28,251 bases of DNA from the NCBI GenBank assembly GCA_013368325.1, contig JAACJK010000204.1:1-28251 (forward strand), written 5' to 3'. The stretch comes from Ephemerocybe angulata. Its lineage: Eukaryota; Basidiomycota; Agaricomycetes; Agaricales; Psathyrellaceae. Made by a program: the position numbers and the translations under genes. Positions 10,648-21,736 of this stretch are shown here, one piece after another. Each line of letters opens with the position of its first letter. Position 1 is the stretch's first letter. The notes under the pieces were generated by a model. That model saw only the letters and a program-made list of their open reading frames with translations, was not told where the DNA came from and searched no databases.

Positions 10648-13084
10648 ATGGCTCAGAAGCTGTTACACGAGCGCCTGTTAGAGGTTGCTATCTCATAACC
10701 TCGAAGCCTTCTACCTTCGATAGGGCTGTTATGGTTGCTCTTGACCGAATTCTTTACCATTGACATATGCTCCGACTCGGAAGTACCAACTTTTGATGGC
10801 GGCATTGATCCGCTTCGGTTTTTGCATTTTCTGTTATTCCTTGTGGGCACTGGGTTTGCGGGTTACCACCAACACCATTGGGACATTCGCCCTGAACACA
10901 CTCGCACCACCTATGTCCAACAGAAGAACACGAGATATCGAAAATGTAAATGGTTTCCTGCTATTTCTCACCCTCCATCTGATGTTCACCATAATGCTCA
11001 GCTCCTTGCGAACGTACGACTCGGCTCAGAAGAGCATGTGTCTCAACTCCAGAAGAACTGGCCTGCCAAGCATACTATTCAAGCGGCAGCTGCTCTTAAC
11101 TCCCTTTTAACCGTTGAAAAGCTTCCAAAACTCGGAGAACTTGAACTAGAAGGATGGGGGTTGGCTCAATCCTGCTTCTTCGCCTTCCATAGGGCCTTGG
11201 AGGTTCCACCGGCGCGTTATCAAGGTTCTGGTACCCCACTCTGGGTTATTTTCCGGGGACAACATTGAAGGAATCACCTCGTGGATGTCATTGTGTGTCC
11301 AGCAAGTGGACGAATCCGCGACCTTGCATGAAATCGTCCAAGGGGCTGTATTCCTAACTGTCGACACGTTCAACAGGCTCTTAGGTGTACCCGAACTGAA
11401 GGAACCGCTTCAAACCTCGACTTCAGCTGCAGCCTTCGTTGCGCTGATATGGAGATACATCAGTCCGCAGTCTGGGAAACCTTTCTATGTGGTAGAACAG
11501 GCGGAACAACCGTACAACCTTGGTCCCGATGGAAGACCCCTCGAAATCTTCACTGTCGATGGCATTCACGACCTCGTACAATTCTACACCAACGGCTCCA
11601 AGACCGCGAAGGAGGCTTTCCTCCTTCATCTCTCCCAAGACGGTTCCCCAGAGTCCGGTGTCGACCAGTTCGCTCAGATCGCCGTCGCACGTGCGCGCAG
11701 GATGGCTGAGTTCTGCAAGATGCCCACAAGATGGGAGGGTGAAGCGCTCGCCAGGGACATCCAACATTTTCCAGCACCCTAGGCGGTATTCTAACCCTCG
11801 GGAACCCGGTATATATCGTACCTTTCCGAAGACACAAGATTCTTTACGAGTTCATGTCGACCTTGTGCTCCTATGTTCGCCACCTGAAGCGACATTCGGA
11901 CTCGGAAAGGTGTCTCATGTACTCTCGTTGGGTGGTCTTGGATATGCAGCACTGGACAGACATTCCGGGGTTGGCGAGTACAACAATCGCTGCTGTGTGC
12001 CAGCTCGTCAAGGGAGGATTACTCTCCGTATACCTCAACTTCCTCATTCACGAACCATGGATAGAGGGAAGGTTCAAGGAAGCCTGTAGGCATCTCGGGA
12101 AATGGATCGCAAGCTACAGTTTCTACCCATCCGTCCACGCCGCGATAATGGATGCTCTGGGTCGAGTTGACCAGAATAGCCTGCGGGAACTCCTCAATCG
12201 TAGAGAAGGCCACTGGACAAGACTACAATGGGCAGCTCTGAGCTACCCCATCTACAACCTTGGGCGCCCGGCTATGAGACTCGTCGAATCGAATAAGGCC
12301 AACATTTGTAATAACCCGTCTGTCCGTTTACTTCAAGTTCGCTCTATTGATCGTATCTAACCTTCTGGCTCCATTGACAGCACGCTTCTACCAATGGCAT
12401 CCTGAGTCGTACATCGGACCCGTGCACCACCCTTCAAGCTTGCAGCGGCTGTCATTTAGCGGTGTACTGCTCGATACAGTGCCAGAAACAGGATTGGAGT
12501 CAATCGGGACACCGAGAAGACTGTCCTCAGTTGACGAAGGTTTATTCTGGTAAGGCACATATATTTTTCCTTTTTTACAGCTTCTCTCAACCATTATAGA
12601 ACGGGTGCATGCCGCTTCATGGCTACATACCTCAACAAGGATTTTCCATCTAGCGATTCTTCAGGAGACGTACAGGCGGAGTGCCAAGGCTGGGAGGCTG
12701 GAGGCTGTACGAAGGGCCACCAATCCAGCGACGCCGCTTAACCTGCTTGTCATATGCTTCGACTTCGTCGACTCGCCCGCTACGCCTGAGGAAACGCCGA
12801 AGTTGAAACGAATCTTCGACCTTTTGGAAGAGTTTAAAGCCAAGGACGGTCGAGGCCGACTAATCGCTCATTCACTAGGGGTACGCCGAGTGGAATCGAT
12901 TGTCAGTGGGGCGCAGGAGCCCGCCGAAACTCTGCTGGTGGAAGGGAAGTTCAAGTTCAGAATGCAGGTAGTATATGTTTTGGCCAGCCTCCAGGTGGTC
13001 AGAGGTGGAGATGGCTTGGAGAACCCTGACCTGGCTACGGTTCTAGGAGGTACTAGCCGCATAGTGACACCCACGAAGTCCTGA
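10648..13084 (+). CDS. MYND-type zinc-finger protein, frame-broken
   Basis: A MYND zinc finger lies at 12423-12524: CTTLQACSGCHLAVYCSIQC then QKQDWSQSGHREDC, with the Cys/His spacing of the family. MYND fingers bind proline-rich peptides in partner proteins. The roughly 550 residues before it are helical and unassigned, a layout common in a large Agaricomycete family of unknown role. Conserved-looking pieces occur in changing frames: 10735-11200, 11222-11770 (for example WMSLCVQQVDESATLHEIVQ), 11790-12310, 12381-12549 and 12581-13084. An intron at about 12321-12380 is well formed; a second (12550-12580) would be only 31 nt. The start at 10648 is a guess, since that frame closes after 16 codons unless it slips. 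Consensus errors or gene decay both fit. Confidence 0.7.
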
Positions 13085-13300
13085 CTTAGGCTCATTTGGG
13101 CTACGGGTGCAGACATCTCAGTCGTTATTTTTTTTGTAACACCCAACCTGGTCTACAACATGTGTCATTTCTTTGATAGCTGAACCCTCGTCATCCCGGC
13201 GTTCATTCCCACTAATCCACTCCAAAAACGGCCTACCTTCTGAATCCCGTTCTTTGACTCAGATTGCTCTTGATTCGCGTATCCTGAGCATGTACTTACC

Positions 13301-16300
13301 ATGCTGTCCTCGCCCAATACTTCGACCTTAACTTCGCCAGGCGCTTATTTCGGCCATCAATGATCCGTCCGAGGACCTCGACGGTGCATCCCGGCGGCGA
13401 TCCTTTTAGCTCCGTACCACCACCACGATGGCCGCATGTCTTCGATTTACTCGCAGGGTAGGCAGAATCTAACACTTTTCTGCCTTTCATGGCCGTAATA
13501 CCATCTTTCCCAACAGGTTTGGAGATCCTTCCTGGATAACAAAGGTATGTAGAAAAATAATTGCTGCAATCGTCTGGCAAGAGTGGGTGGCCAAAAATTC
13601 TGCGTTGCGGTGCGGTAATTTGCGGTAAATATACGAAAACTAAAATCTTTGGGCCTGGATGCGTACGTACATAGTTATATAACTCAGCATATGTCAGTAC
13701 AGTCTACCAGCATAGAAATAACAAAGCGAGGAGGTGCCTATGGAATACCTGATAATATGTCAAAGTTGGTCCAATTCCAGCGACTGTTGGGCAAATCACA
13801 GACTCTAGAGCATGAAATAGAGCTATATGAGAACTACCTTTATATATATGGTATGGCCCACCTCATACATAACGACTTTGGGCAGTGGAACCCAACACCT
13901 TCCCCAAACCAGGGAATTGATGTTGAGCCTTAGTTGATTCCCACGCGTCAAGTTGCGTTGACTTGCAGTGATCTGCATGTACTTTGCGGTTATTTGCGTT
14001 CACTTGCATCGAATTTGCGGTAGGTGACCTTCAATTTGCGGTGGGTTTGCGTGAAAAGATTTTCTTTACAGGTGGGACCTTAGAATACATTAGTTATGGA
14101 AGTATATTAGTATATTGTATCTCTCGTTGTAGTATACAATCCCATATTGTGTCTCACGGTGCCATCAATATGGAGTGTGCCGGGCACGAATCTAATCGCC
14201 GTGCAAAAACTACCCAAAGGAAATGGGAAAAACCAAGCTAAGTACATTAGAGGTATATTCTGGGTATATTATACAAAATTTGGAGAGGTGACGAGATCAG
14301 GTTCAGCTGTGGTGCAATGAATAGTTGGTGGGTGCCCATATTGAGACGTGCACGGCGCCATCAAAGTTTGATAAGTCAACCGCCATTTTGCACCCCACTC
14401 CACAAGTACCTAAAGAATTCAGGAGATAACTTGACATTAGATTTAAGGTAGCTAGAGCATCGTGAATATGGAATCTTGTGAGGCGAGTGCATCAGGTTCA
14501 GCAGTAAACATCAATATACAATTCATTCGCACTTTTGGGGGACAGAGCTATACTACGATACATGATGCTTCTTGGCTCGCTTTTTACTGCCAGGAATAAA
14601 TCCTTCGTCCGACTCCCCTTCTCCCCTTCGTTTCTCTGTCTGTAAACGTTGATCCATAGTCACCTTTCTGGTGAGGCGAGTTGCGACTGGGACTGGGGCC
14701 GGAAGGTGAGCGAGTTTCTCTTGTTCCTTCTTCTTTGGCTTCGGTGAGCAGTTTCCGAAACGGAGAGGTGGCTCGTGGGTGGGCGTGGGTGGTCATGATA
14801 TCCTTCGTGCTCCCAGCGGAAGTATTCTTCACCAGTCTTGATATCCTTCGCGCGATACCGATGGCACCTGGCGGCACAGTCATGGTGGACAAGTGGACCG
14901 GACCCGCATAGGGCGCAGCCGGCGTGAATTTGCTTCTCCTGAGTGCTGGGATCGGTTTTGGGCTTCACTGGGCGTGCACAGGCCGGATTGGGGCATACGT
15001 CGACCCCAAGACACTTGCTCGTCTTCGCTTTTCCAATGGCAACGGAGTATTCAGTGGTTTTGCGGTTCCAGTTGCTTGTACCATAAGAACGGAACTGCCA
15101 TTTCGCCTGGTCGTTATTTGGCTTTGCTTCATCCTCCGTTTCGAATTTTCGAACTCGTTTTCCATTCGGCCAGTCGTATAGCACAGTTCCTAGTATATTT
15201 TAGAGCATTATATCGTCGTAGGCACTATAGACGTACCAGGTTCCGCTGTACATATTCCCTCTTCCTCTGATTCTCCTTCCGAGTCCGAACTCGAATCCAA
15301 TTCAGCGCTGACCTTCTGCTTTGCCTCTAGTGCTGCCTGAGGTTCGTCCCTAGCTTGCGGTACCTTTTTGCGACTGTCTGCGGCTGGGGATTTCGCGATT
15401 TTTGCTTGTTCGGGCACGGGTAAGTGCTGTCTGGTTGCGGCGGGTTGAACGGTCTCGATGGTCGGCATTTTGGGTGGTTGCGTCGCTTCAGGCGGGTTGA
15501 ACGAAGGCATAGGTACTCCAACATTGTATGCTCCTGGATTTCCGTAACCTAGACACACCAGAACGAAGATTATCAGCCTAGCATTGCTTGAGCCCTGAAG
15601 TTGGAACTCACCATTCATGTACGGTGCCGAAACAGACATGTATTGGCTTGGATGGTACCCATGGAGCATCATATGGGGTGGTGGTTGCGCATACGGACTG
15701 TATACATGCCCTGGAGGAGCAGCGGGTTGGTACATTGGAGGATATTGCATGGGGTGGTGCTGATACTGCGGCTGGTTCACAACGGGCACTGGTGGTGCTT
15801 GTTGCTGTTGCTCGTCCTCCGAAAAGAAGGCAAAAAGCGCCCTTTTGAGTCTCTTCATGTCTTGATGATCTGTGTGAGGCAAAACGTGCGTTATTAGAGG
15901 TTGTCGAGTCCTCAAAATCTTTGGAGCGAGGCGCCTAATCGGGAACGGAAGCTTATAATGGCCCAGCAAAACATCGCTCCAAGAATCAAAGTCTGTAGGC
16001 GAAAGCGCATATATTGGGTCTATAATGTACAGATACAATCTCTAGGAACCTGTTAACACCAATATACCAGCCATACTCGAGGCGGACGACTTACCACAGC
16101 CCACCCCGCCCCTATTGAGGGTCACCACCGGCCATCAATCCTGTTCCCCAAGCCCATGCCCAACCCTCCGTCTTGCGCGCCTCTCTAAGCCTCAAAAATG
16201 TTTCCGAGATACGCTGGGTATCTGCTGGTTGAGTGGATGTTGGTCCTCGGTGCTCGCTGTTGTGGTGGTAAGCAGTCACAATTGACGACGTCGTTGCGGT

Positions 16301-17536
16301 GCTTTGCGTCACCTCAGACAATTCCCACAGTCATTTAACCTCTCCGCTGATCGAGGACAGGCTGGGCTGGGAGAACGATGCGCTATACCTTATTTACTGA
16401 CTACTGAACATCTACAACACCCCATTATACCCCCGTGTCCTTCCCCAGAAGCCCTACGCAACACACGCAACCTCACGCAAGTCACCGCAAATCCCAAAAA
16501 TCTTGCGGCAATCAAGGCATTTGCGGTAACTTGCGTGTTATACACCGCAAGCCCATCAATGCAAGTTACCGCAACGCAACGCAAAAACCTGAACCACCCA
16601 AGAGTGCCAGTCCTTGACCCCTGAGCGCATCCCTGGCAGGCCATGACGCGCAGTGCTTCCCCAACGTAAGAGATTCTTACCCTATCTCTTATGATATACA
16701 CGTTTCGTGCACCTCTGACTATATATATCATACAGCTGGTCGTGAAGAGTGCCGTTCCGGGGACGGTAGAAGCCTCTTGAAGGTAGAGCAGTATAATAGT
16801 ACGTGCATCGTGCGGGGACCGGCTGACACGACCTTCTTACCAACCCGAGCAGCTAATCGCGTTGGGGTGCGTCTTAAAGAGTCTTCTGGCCACCATCATC
16901 TCGTTGAATTGGTCAACGTCTTCCCGGCTCGCTCCCAACCGTGGTTGAATGACAGACCTGTGAGCATGTTCATACCTCTGACCTAGGATTGTAGTACTGA
17001 AGTTATACCCATAACTATGTAGTACACGGGGGCCTCATTCTCTCGCTCACTGACACCCTTGGCTCCCTCGCTGTGGCATCCAAAGGACACTTTATGACAG
17101 GTGTTTCAACCGACATTGGAACCTCATTTATTCGGCCTGCTGGAAAAGTGGGGGATACTCTGCACGCGAAGGCTGTCTTGACTAACATGGGTTTGTCTTT
17201 CTGTCATCGACTTCGCGCGTGTGTGGTTTTCATTTAACCTCCAATCTCTGTTACAGGGAAACAATTGGCGTACACCCGTGTGGACTTTACTACCCCTGCA
17301 GGCGAACTTGTTGCATATGGATGTAAGTTTCTTTCCTCGCGCAGGTCTATTGGATGCCGTCCTTGACGCGTACCTAGACCACACAAAGTATATTGCAAGG
17401 TCCTCTAAGCATGATGTACGCTCTCTCCGATTATTGCTAAACCCACAGTTGACATTGAACGTTTGAACGTCTACAGGAGAACGTCAAGTTTACCGAAGAC
17501 GGAGAACAGGTTGTCGAAGGAAAGGACCTAGAGTAG
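13301..17536 (+). CDS. Hotdog-fold (4HBT) acyl-CoA thioesterase, split by a transposon in an intron
   Basis: Related to acyl-CoA thioesterase 13, which hydrolyses acyl-CoA thioesters. The hotdog core is clear from HGGLILSLTDTLGSLAVASK through MTGVSTDIGTSFIRPAGKVG to AYTRVDFTTPAGELVAYG, ending EDGEQVVEGKDLE. Proposed exons: 13301-13457, 13517-13544, 16640-16665, 16736-16798, 16853-16866, 17023-17190, 17257-17322, 17378-17415 and 17477-17536. The second intron (13545-16639) contains the whole mobile element; without it and one 8-bp duplication it would be 74 bp. The first two exons (NDPSEDLDG, PPPRWPHVFDLLAG, FGDPSWITK) read into the third and fourth (GHDAQCFPN, LVVKSAVPGTVEA) if single-base slips are allowed. 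The core from 17023 is solid; linking the 5' exons across the element is inference. A shorter gene starting at the ATG at 16643 is the alternative. Confidence 0.7.
13578..13585 (+). repeat. Left 8-bp target-site duplication
   Basis: CAAGAGTG immediately precedes the GGTGG terminus of the element. The identical 8-mer follows the other terminus at 16599-16606. Confidence 0.85.
13604..14053 (+). repeat. Left subterminal TTGCGGT repeat region of the element
   Basis: TTGCGGT or close forms occur at about 13605-13626 (three overlapping) and again at 13984, 14015 and 14035, mixed with ACTTGC and TTTGCGT words. Between them, 13640-13940 is AT-rich and lacks the motif, which might be a nested insertion. 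The 94-residue open frame there (13649-13933) looks non-coding. Confidence 0.7.
14060..14552. other. AT-rich interior of the element
   Basis: This part of the transposon is AT-rich with many TATATT/GTATATTA words and no convincing open frame on either strand. It probably contains the 3' flank of the GCM gene (stop at 14553 or 14660). Confidence 0.5.
14553..16321 (-). CDS. GCM-type zinc-binding domain protein carried by the transposon
   Basis: The central domain starts VLYDWPNGKRVRKFETEDEA and contains KWQFRSYGTSNWNRKTTEY, the cysteines of CLGVDVCPNPACARP, CALCGSG and HHDCAARC, and the closing GYHDHPRPP. This is the layout of the GCM (GCM1/WRKY-like) DNA-binding fold found in proteins of Agaricomycete transposons. 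Before it come a Gln/Pro/Tyr-rich region (about 15650-15830) and an acidic stretch (SSSDSEGESEEEG). Two introns are well supported: 15550-15610 (YMNG joined to YGNPG) and about 15186-15237 (AEPG joined to TVLYDW). The 5' part (ATG at 16321, SEVTQSTATTSS...) needs a splice or slip near 16100. The 3' end is ambiguous: one frame stops at 14660, another runs to 14553 with a basic GSKKRAKKHH tail. A role in binding the element's own ends is a guess. Confidence 0.7.
16456..16598 (-). repeat. Right terminus with inverted subterminal repeats
   Basis: ACCGCAA (reverse complement of TTGCGGT) occurs at 16484, 16544 and 16568, with CGCAA words in addition, and one copy in the opposite orientation at 16521. 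The terminal inverted repeat ends ...AACCACC at 16598. This mirrors the left end, as expected of transposase-binding sites. Confidence 0.75.
16599..16606 (+). repeat. Right 8-bp target-site duplication
   Basis: CAAGAGTG directly follows the CCACC terminus and is identical to 13578-13585. Restoring a single copy gives CTGGCAAGAGTGCCAG, a hairpin-like target (CTGGCA/TGCCAG arms with AGAG between). Confidence 0.85.
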
Positions 17537-17770
17537 ATTCCACTTTATCTACAATTCATAGAGTGGCCGCGTTCCAACCTTCCATGTTGGTTCTTCCCCC
17601 GGGATGAAATGTTTAACACCGACCTGGTTCGAAACAACGAATAGAGATCCCACGTATTTGACCGCTATCGTGCGAAGTTGACTAGCGCCCAATATTTGTT
17701 CTGAACCACGACATCTACCCTCATCTACCCCAACAAACCTCTTTTTCAACATCTAACCCAACATAATTGA

Positions 17771-20700
17771 ATGTCGAATCCGAATCAACCACGAAAGCGT
17801 AGACAGCTCGAAACGTTCACGGACGAACCGCACTGGGTGAGGGAAACGGTGGCACCAGCATCCCAACGCGTACTCGCGATCCCAGAACTATTATCCTTAA
17901 TCTTCGGATTCCTTTCCCATTCCGACATATCTCCAACGACCGAGGAAGAAGAGGACGCGCCAGACACCAATGCGTCGTGCTACTGTCCATGCACTCAATG
18001 CCTGACGGACGACTACGTTGCTGGAACAGATGCCACCGGGGTGATCAGCCTACCTTCTCCATTCTCAATACCCACAGTTCGGACGGATGGGACCCCCAGC
18101 AAAGACGAAAGCGAACCCGCAATGCTATGCCACTGTCAACTACCGGTACACCGACAACTCTCCAGCCTCTTCGACAAGAAAGGGCGCAGGACAAAGACTT
18201 CAGAGCCAAATCGACCATCCTTCAACTTTGTGAACGCCCTGGTCTGCAGGCAATGGAGTCCTATCGCTCTCGACGCGCTTTGGCGGGTTGTGGACCGACC
18301 TGAACGACTATTCTCATTCCTAGACGGATCGTGGGGCACGAAACCAACGGATTCACGGGTGTCGGACAAGCTGCGGGGGTTAAAGGGCCTGTACCGCGCA
18401 GAGAGAGGCTTCGGGAGGATGCCCGATTGGTGGGAACCTGGAGTGAAAGAGTTCTTGGATCTACCGGACGATGAAGATGACGATGAAGAGGACGACGAAA
18501 GCGACGCCGGGAGCAGCGACGATGAGGACTCAAAGCCTAGGACGGTCAGAAGACGAGAGTATGAACTCTACGTGAGTCTATCGCGATAGTTGGAGGTCCT
18601 GCCGCTGAACTCGTTACAGTCGTTTCGCTCTGCACCCACACCAGCATCATGGGCACGGTTCGACAGATACGCCAGGCGCGTTCGCCACCTCATCTACACT
18701 CGACCTTGTCTGTCCGACGCAGCCATGAATCATATCGCCGTCACTCGACCTCGCCTCTCAGTCCTTCCCCGGCTGCATACGCTGACATGGGCCGACAATC
18801 CACTCAATCATGCTGTCTTGTTCATGCACGAAGGCGTCAAGCGGCTGGAGCTACGTATCGAGGTGTTTGGACGGGAAAAGGTAGACCCCCACACGCCTGC
18901 GGAACAGACGTCCAGCATGTATAGCGAACTGGGTCTCGATAGCTTTACTTACAGTCTCAAAGACGAACCCATGAGCGTTCTGTTCGGTTTAGGTGGAGGA
19001 GACGAGCCCATACTGCCCAACAAGACCATCTCGAGGACGCTTGCCACCCAACTCGCAGAAATCCCGAGGCGAATGCCCAACATTCAAACGCTCTGCCTGA
19101 GCTCATTCATTCCCATCAGTCTGTACCTTCCGGCCCTGTTGTGCACACTCTTCAGGGTTCCACCAAAGGCGGAGGATGAAGACGAAGGTTCACAGACCTC
19201 AACCACGCCCTGTCTTCGCAACCTGCGCAGACTCGTCATTCCTCGATCCTACACCTGTGCGCCAGTACTCGAGCAACTCGCATCCTTCCCACAGCTGGAG
19301 GTTCTTGAATACCAGTTCGACGATTCGCTGGGCTGGGGGCGTGCTAATGATGTGGGGCTGGGGAAGTGCGTGCCACCGAACTGGAGAACCTATGAAGCTG
19401 GGGCGGATTCTCCTATCACTGAAGGTGCCGACGACATACCGGATAGGCGGTGGTTCGGCGGTCTTCTAGGAGGGAGGGATGAAGCCACCACAGACAGCGA
19501 AGACCAGCCGGTAACGCCCGTCCAGAGAACATCCCAGTACCCATCCGCCACCATCTTCCCAAAGCTATACGACCTCAGCCTTACTATCCCACTCACCGAC
19601 GCTAGAAAGCTCCTCCTCTCATCACCGGATGCCTCTTCCGCCGAGTCCTCCAACCGTCCTCATAAAGCAGGCTCTATACTGAAATCAACTTCGCTTCCAT
19701 CGTCGACACTGCAAGGTCTTCCGTGCTGGCCCCAGAACCTCGTATGTCTCTACCTCGATGCACCCCCAGGCCTATTGGCGAGCCCCTTGGAGATCAGAGA
19801 GCTCATCCAGGCTATCGCACTGGCTTGCTATGGGCCGTCGACGGGTCGTGATACCAGGCCTGCGAGGTTGGAGAAACTTTGTCTTGTCTGCTCCGCAGAC
19901 TCGGATTCGGGGTATGAGGCGCTGTGCGGGACGTGCGACGATACCCTTGTAGTGGGGAGTGAGAGGCGTTTGGGCATGAAGGTGATAGAGCCGTTGTTGG
20001 AGCTGCTTCATAGCCCATCCCCTCTAGTACGAAAAAGATCTTTGGTAGAGGGAGAGGGGGACGGTCAGGAGCCAGAGGAAGGAGGGGACGAGGAAGCCGT
20101 GTCGAGGCGGTTGAGGCCGAAGTTTGCGCTGAAGTCGTTCGAGATTACGCACCACTTCCCTATGGCTCTGACACAGGCGGACGTAGAATGCATCGCCGAG
20201 AGGTGGGGAGGATGTATCGAGAAGCTGACGCTGAGCTGCGAGCCTGTTGCTGGGTTCGGCATCACTGGCAGTGGCACTGGCGCTAGCCCACCGGCGGCTG
20301 AAGCAGAATTGGATTCTCCCGCGGATCGGAACAATGGAACCAACCGCCTAGAGGCCACCCTCACACTTGCGGCGCTGTTACCCTTCGCACGTTACTGCAG
20401 CGAGCTGCGACATCTGGGCTTGTTTATCGACGCTAGCAGGGGTGTGCATGGGTTGATGGAGCCTATAATCGGTCCTTCATCGCATCGCGCGGGTGAGCAG
20501 CCCGATGGTCAGACGGAGGTAGAAGTGGGTGATCTTGACATCGACCTGTACACGGCTGCCATTGCGAGGCGGTATCTGAAGGTGCCGTTCTCACATGACA
20601 CCGTTCCGAACGCTTTCCCTGTCTTCAAGAAGCTGCAAAGGCTAAGCTTGGGGACGAGCATCATGCCCGTGGATATCGATGACCTTGACCTCAGGGAGCC

Positions 20701-21736
20701 TCCTTCGCTAGACCAGGGGTCTGGTGGGGTCGATCAGGATGATGCGACAGTTCGCGAACCTAGACCACGTCGGCCTAGCACGAAGGAGCGGTTGATGGAC
20801 ACCCTACGGAATGCAGCCCGTGCTCGGATGCTGATCAAAAAGGACGATAAGCCTCAAAGCAATCCAAATCAACTTCTGGACTGGGACGGTGACACACTGC
20901 TCCATAGCTACATCCGGCGTACCGGTGTCCGCCTCGGCCTCCTTGAAGAAGACGAAATCGAACGCGAGCTTGGCGCCACCATCTTGCATGAAGACTCGAG
21001 CAGCCTCGTCCCACTCTTCCTCGCGCAGATCCTACCCTGTCTCCCGGCTGCTGCATCCAACGACACGTCTTCCTCCAAGTCAAAGCCAGATCTAACATCT
21101 AGCGCGTTTACCACAATTATCGAAGCGGGAACCACTTGGTCAGGATCCCCGACGGGGCTCATGGCTTCTGCCTGGGCCATCCAGGCCAACTGGACCGTTG
21201 GGGAACCTTTCGAGGCTGAGAGAGAGAGGCAGCGCAAGCGTAGGAGGAGGGAACGGCGGCGTCAACAGGAGGAGGCAGCGGAAGGCGGCGATGACAATCA
21301 ATCTAACCCGCAAAATGCAGTTGCCACTACGGGCGGCGTGGTTGGGATCCCAAATCCAGACCCTGCGTCTCAGGCCAGTGCTAGCACTGCAGCTGCGGGA
21401 GGCACGTCGACTTTGGTGATACCGTTTGCACCGCCCGTGCCTTGCTTCAGCGAACCGTTGGGGTACCTGCCGTACATTCTGGCCTCGGTGTATCGCGCAC
21501 GGGTCAAGAAGTGGATCACGCTGAATGAGACTGTCTTGCCCACTGCCGTTGCGATGAGGGAGGGGGGATGGGGGTGGGGAGGGAGGGTTGCAAGCGAGCT
21601 TGGTCAGCGGACGTCGGAGGTGGATGAGCTGGAAGTTCGGGTTGCTGTTATGGATGGATTAACTCAGGCTCGCGGGGACAGGTCGCCCAGCCGATCGAGA
21701 GGTGCGAGAGGTCCGGATGGATGTATTATCTGTTAA
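17771..21736 (+). CDS. Large F-box protein (1305 residues) with C-terminal CaaX-like motif
   Basis: Two exons, 17771-18571 and 18620-21736, with one 48-bp GT-AG intron, give a single uninterrupted frame. The F-box is split: LAIPELLSLIFGFLSHSDI (residues 35-53) and NALVCRQWSPIALDALWRVV (155-174), separated by about 100 residues containing CYCPCTQC (70-77) and CHC (120-122). An acidic run (DLPDDEDDDEEDDESDAGSS) precedes the intron. The long remainder has leucine-patterned segments (for example LRNLRRLVIPRSY, IEKLTLSCE, LRHLGLFID, FKKLQRLSLG) that resemble degenerate leucine-rich repeats, then an Arg-rich segment near 21220-21270. The protein ends GPDGCIIC; CIIC fits a CaaX prenylation box. As an F-box protein it should join Skp1/cullin ubiquitin ligases; the CaaX suggests membrane anchoring. 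Substrate unknown. The thioesterase ends 234 bases upstream on the same strand. Confidence 0.8.

Larger units (their letters stand above)
13586..16598. mobile_element. 3013-bp DNA transposon with TIRs and 8-bp TSD (hAT/KDZ-like, apparently non-autonomous)
   Basis: The ends are inverted: left GGTGGCCAAAAATTCTGCGT, right (reverse complement) GGTGGTTCAGGTTTTTGCGT. The next 20 bases match at 16 of 20 (TGCGGTGCGG... against TGCGTTGCGG...). Both ends carry subterminal TTGCGGT words pointing inward. An exact 8-bp direct repeat, CAAGAGTG, flanks the element. Eight-bp duplications are typical of hAT and of the Zisupton branch of the KDZ superfamily; KDZ elements are abundant in Agaricomycetes and often carry accessory DNA-binding genes. 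I see no transposase; the only gene is the GCM-domain protein on the minus strand. It is therefore probably non-autonomous or decayed. It sits in an intron of the thioesterase gene, in reverse orientation to it. Superfamily assignment is inference. Confidence 0.8.

Noticed and set aside
13649..13933. 94-residue open frame inside the left part of the element
   Set aside because: AT-rich, with no domain and no splice context, and it lies between subterminal repeats; more likely chance.
13604..16590. TTGCGGT repeats as a CRISPR-like array
   Set aside because: The repeats are 7 bases long, irregularly spaced and inverted between the two ends of a transposon in a eukaryotic genome.
16867..17022. 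Open frame with ELVNVFPARSQPWLNDRP as a thioesterase exon
   Set aside because: It does not connect in frame with the HGG core, and the hotdog motif is completed by joining NRVG (16866) to HGG (17026). I treat it as a 156-bp intron, although this is longer than its neighbours.
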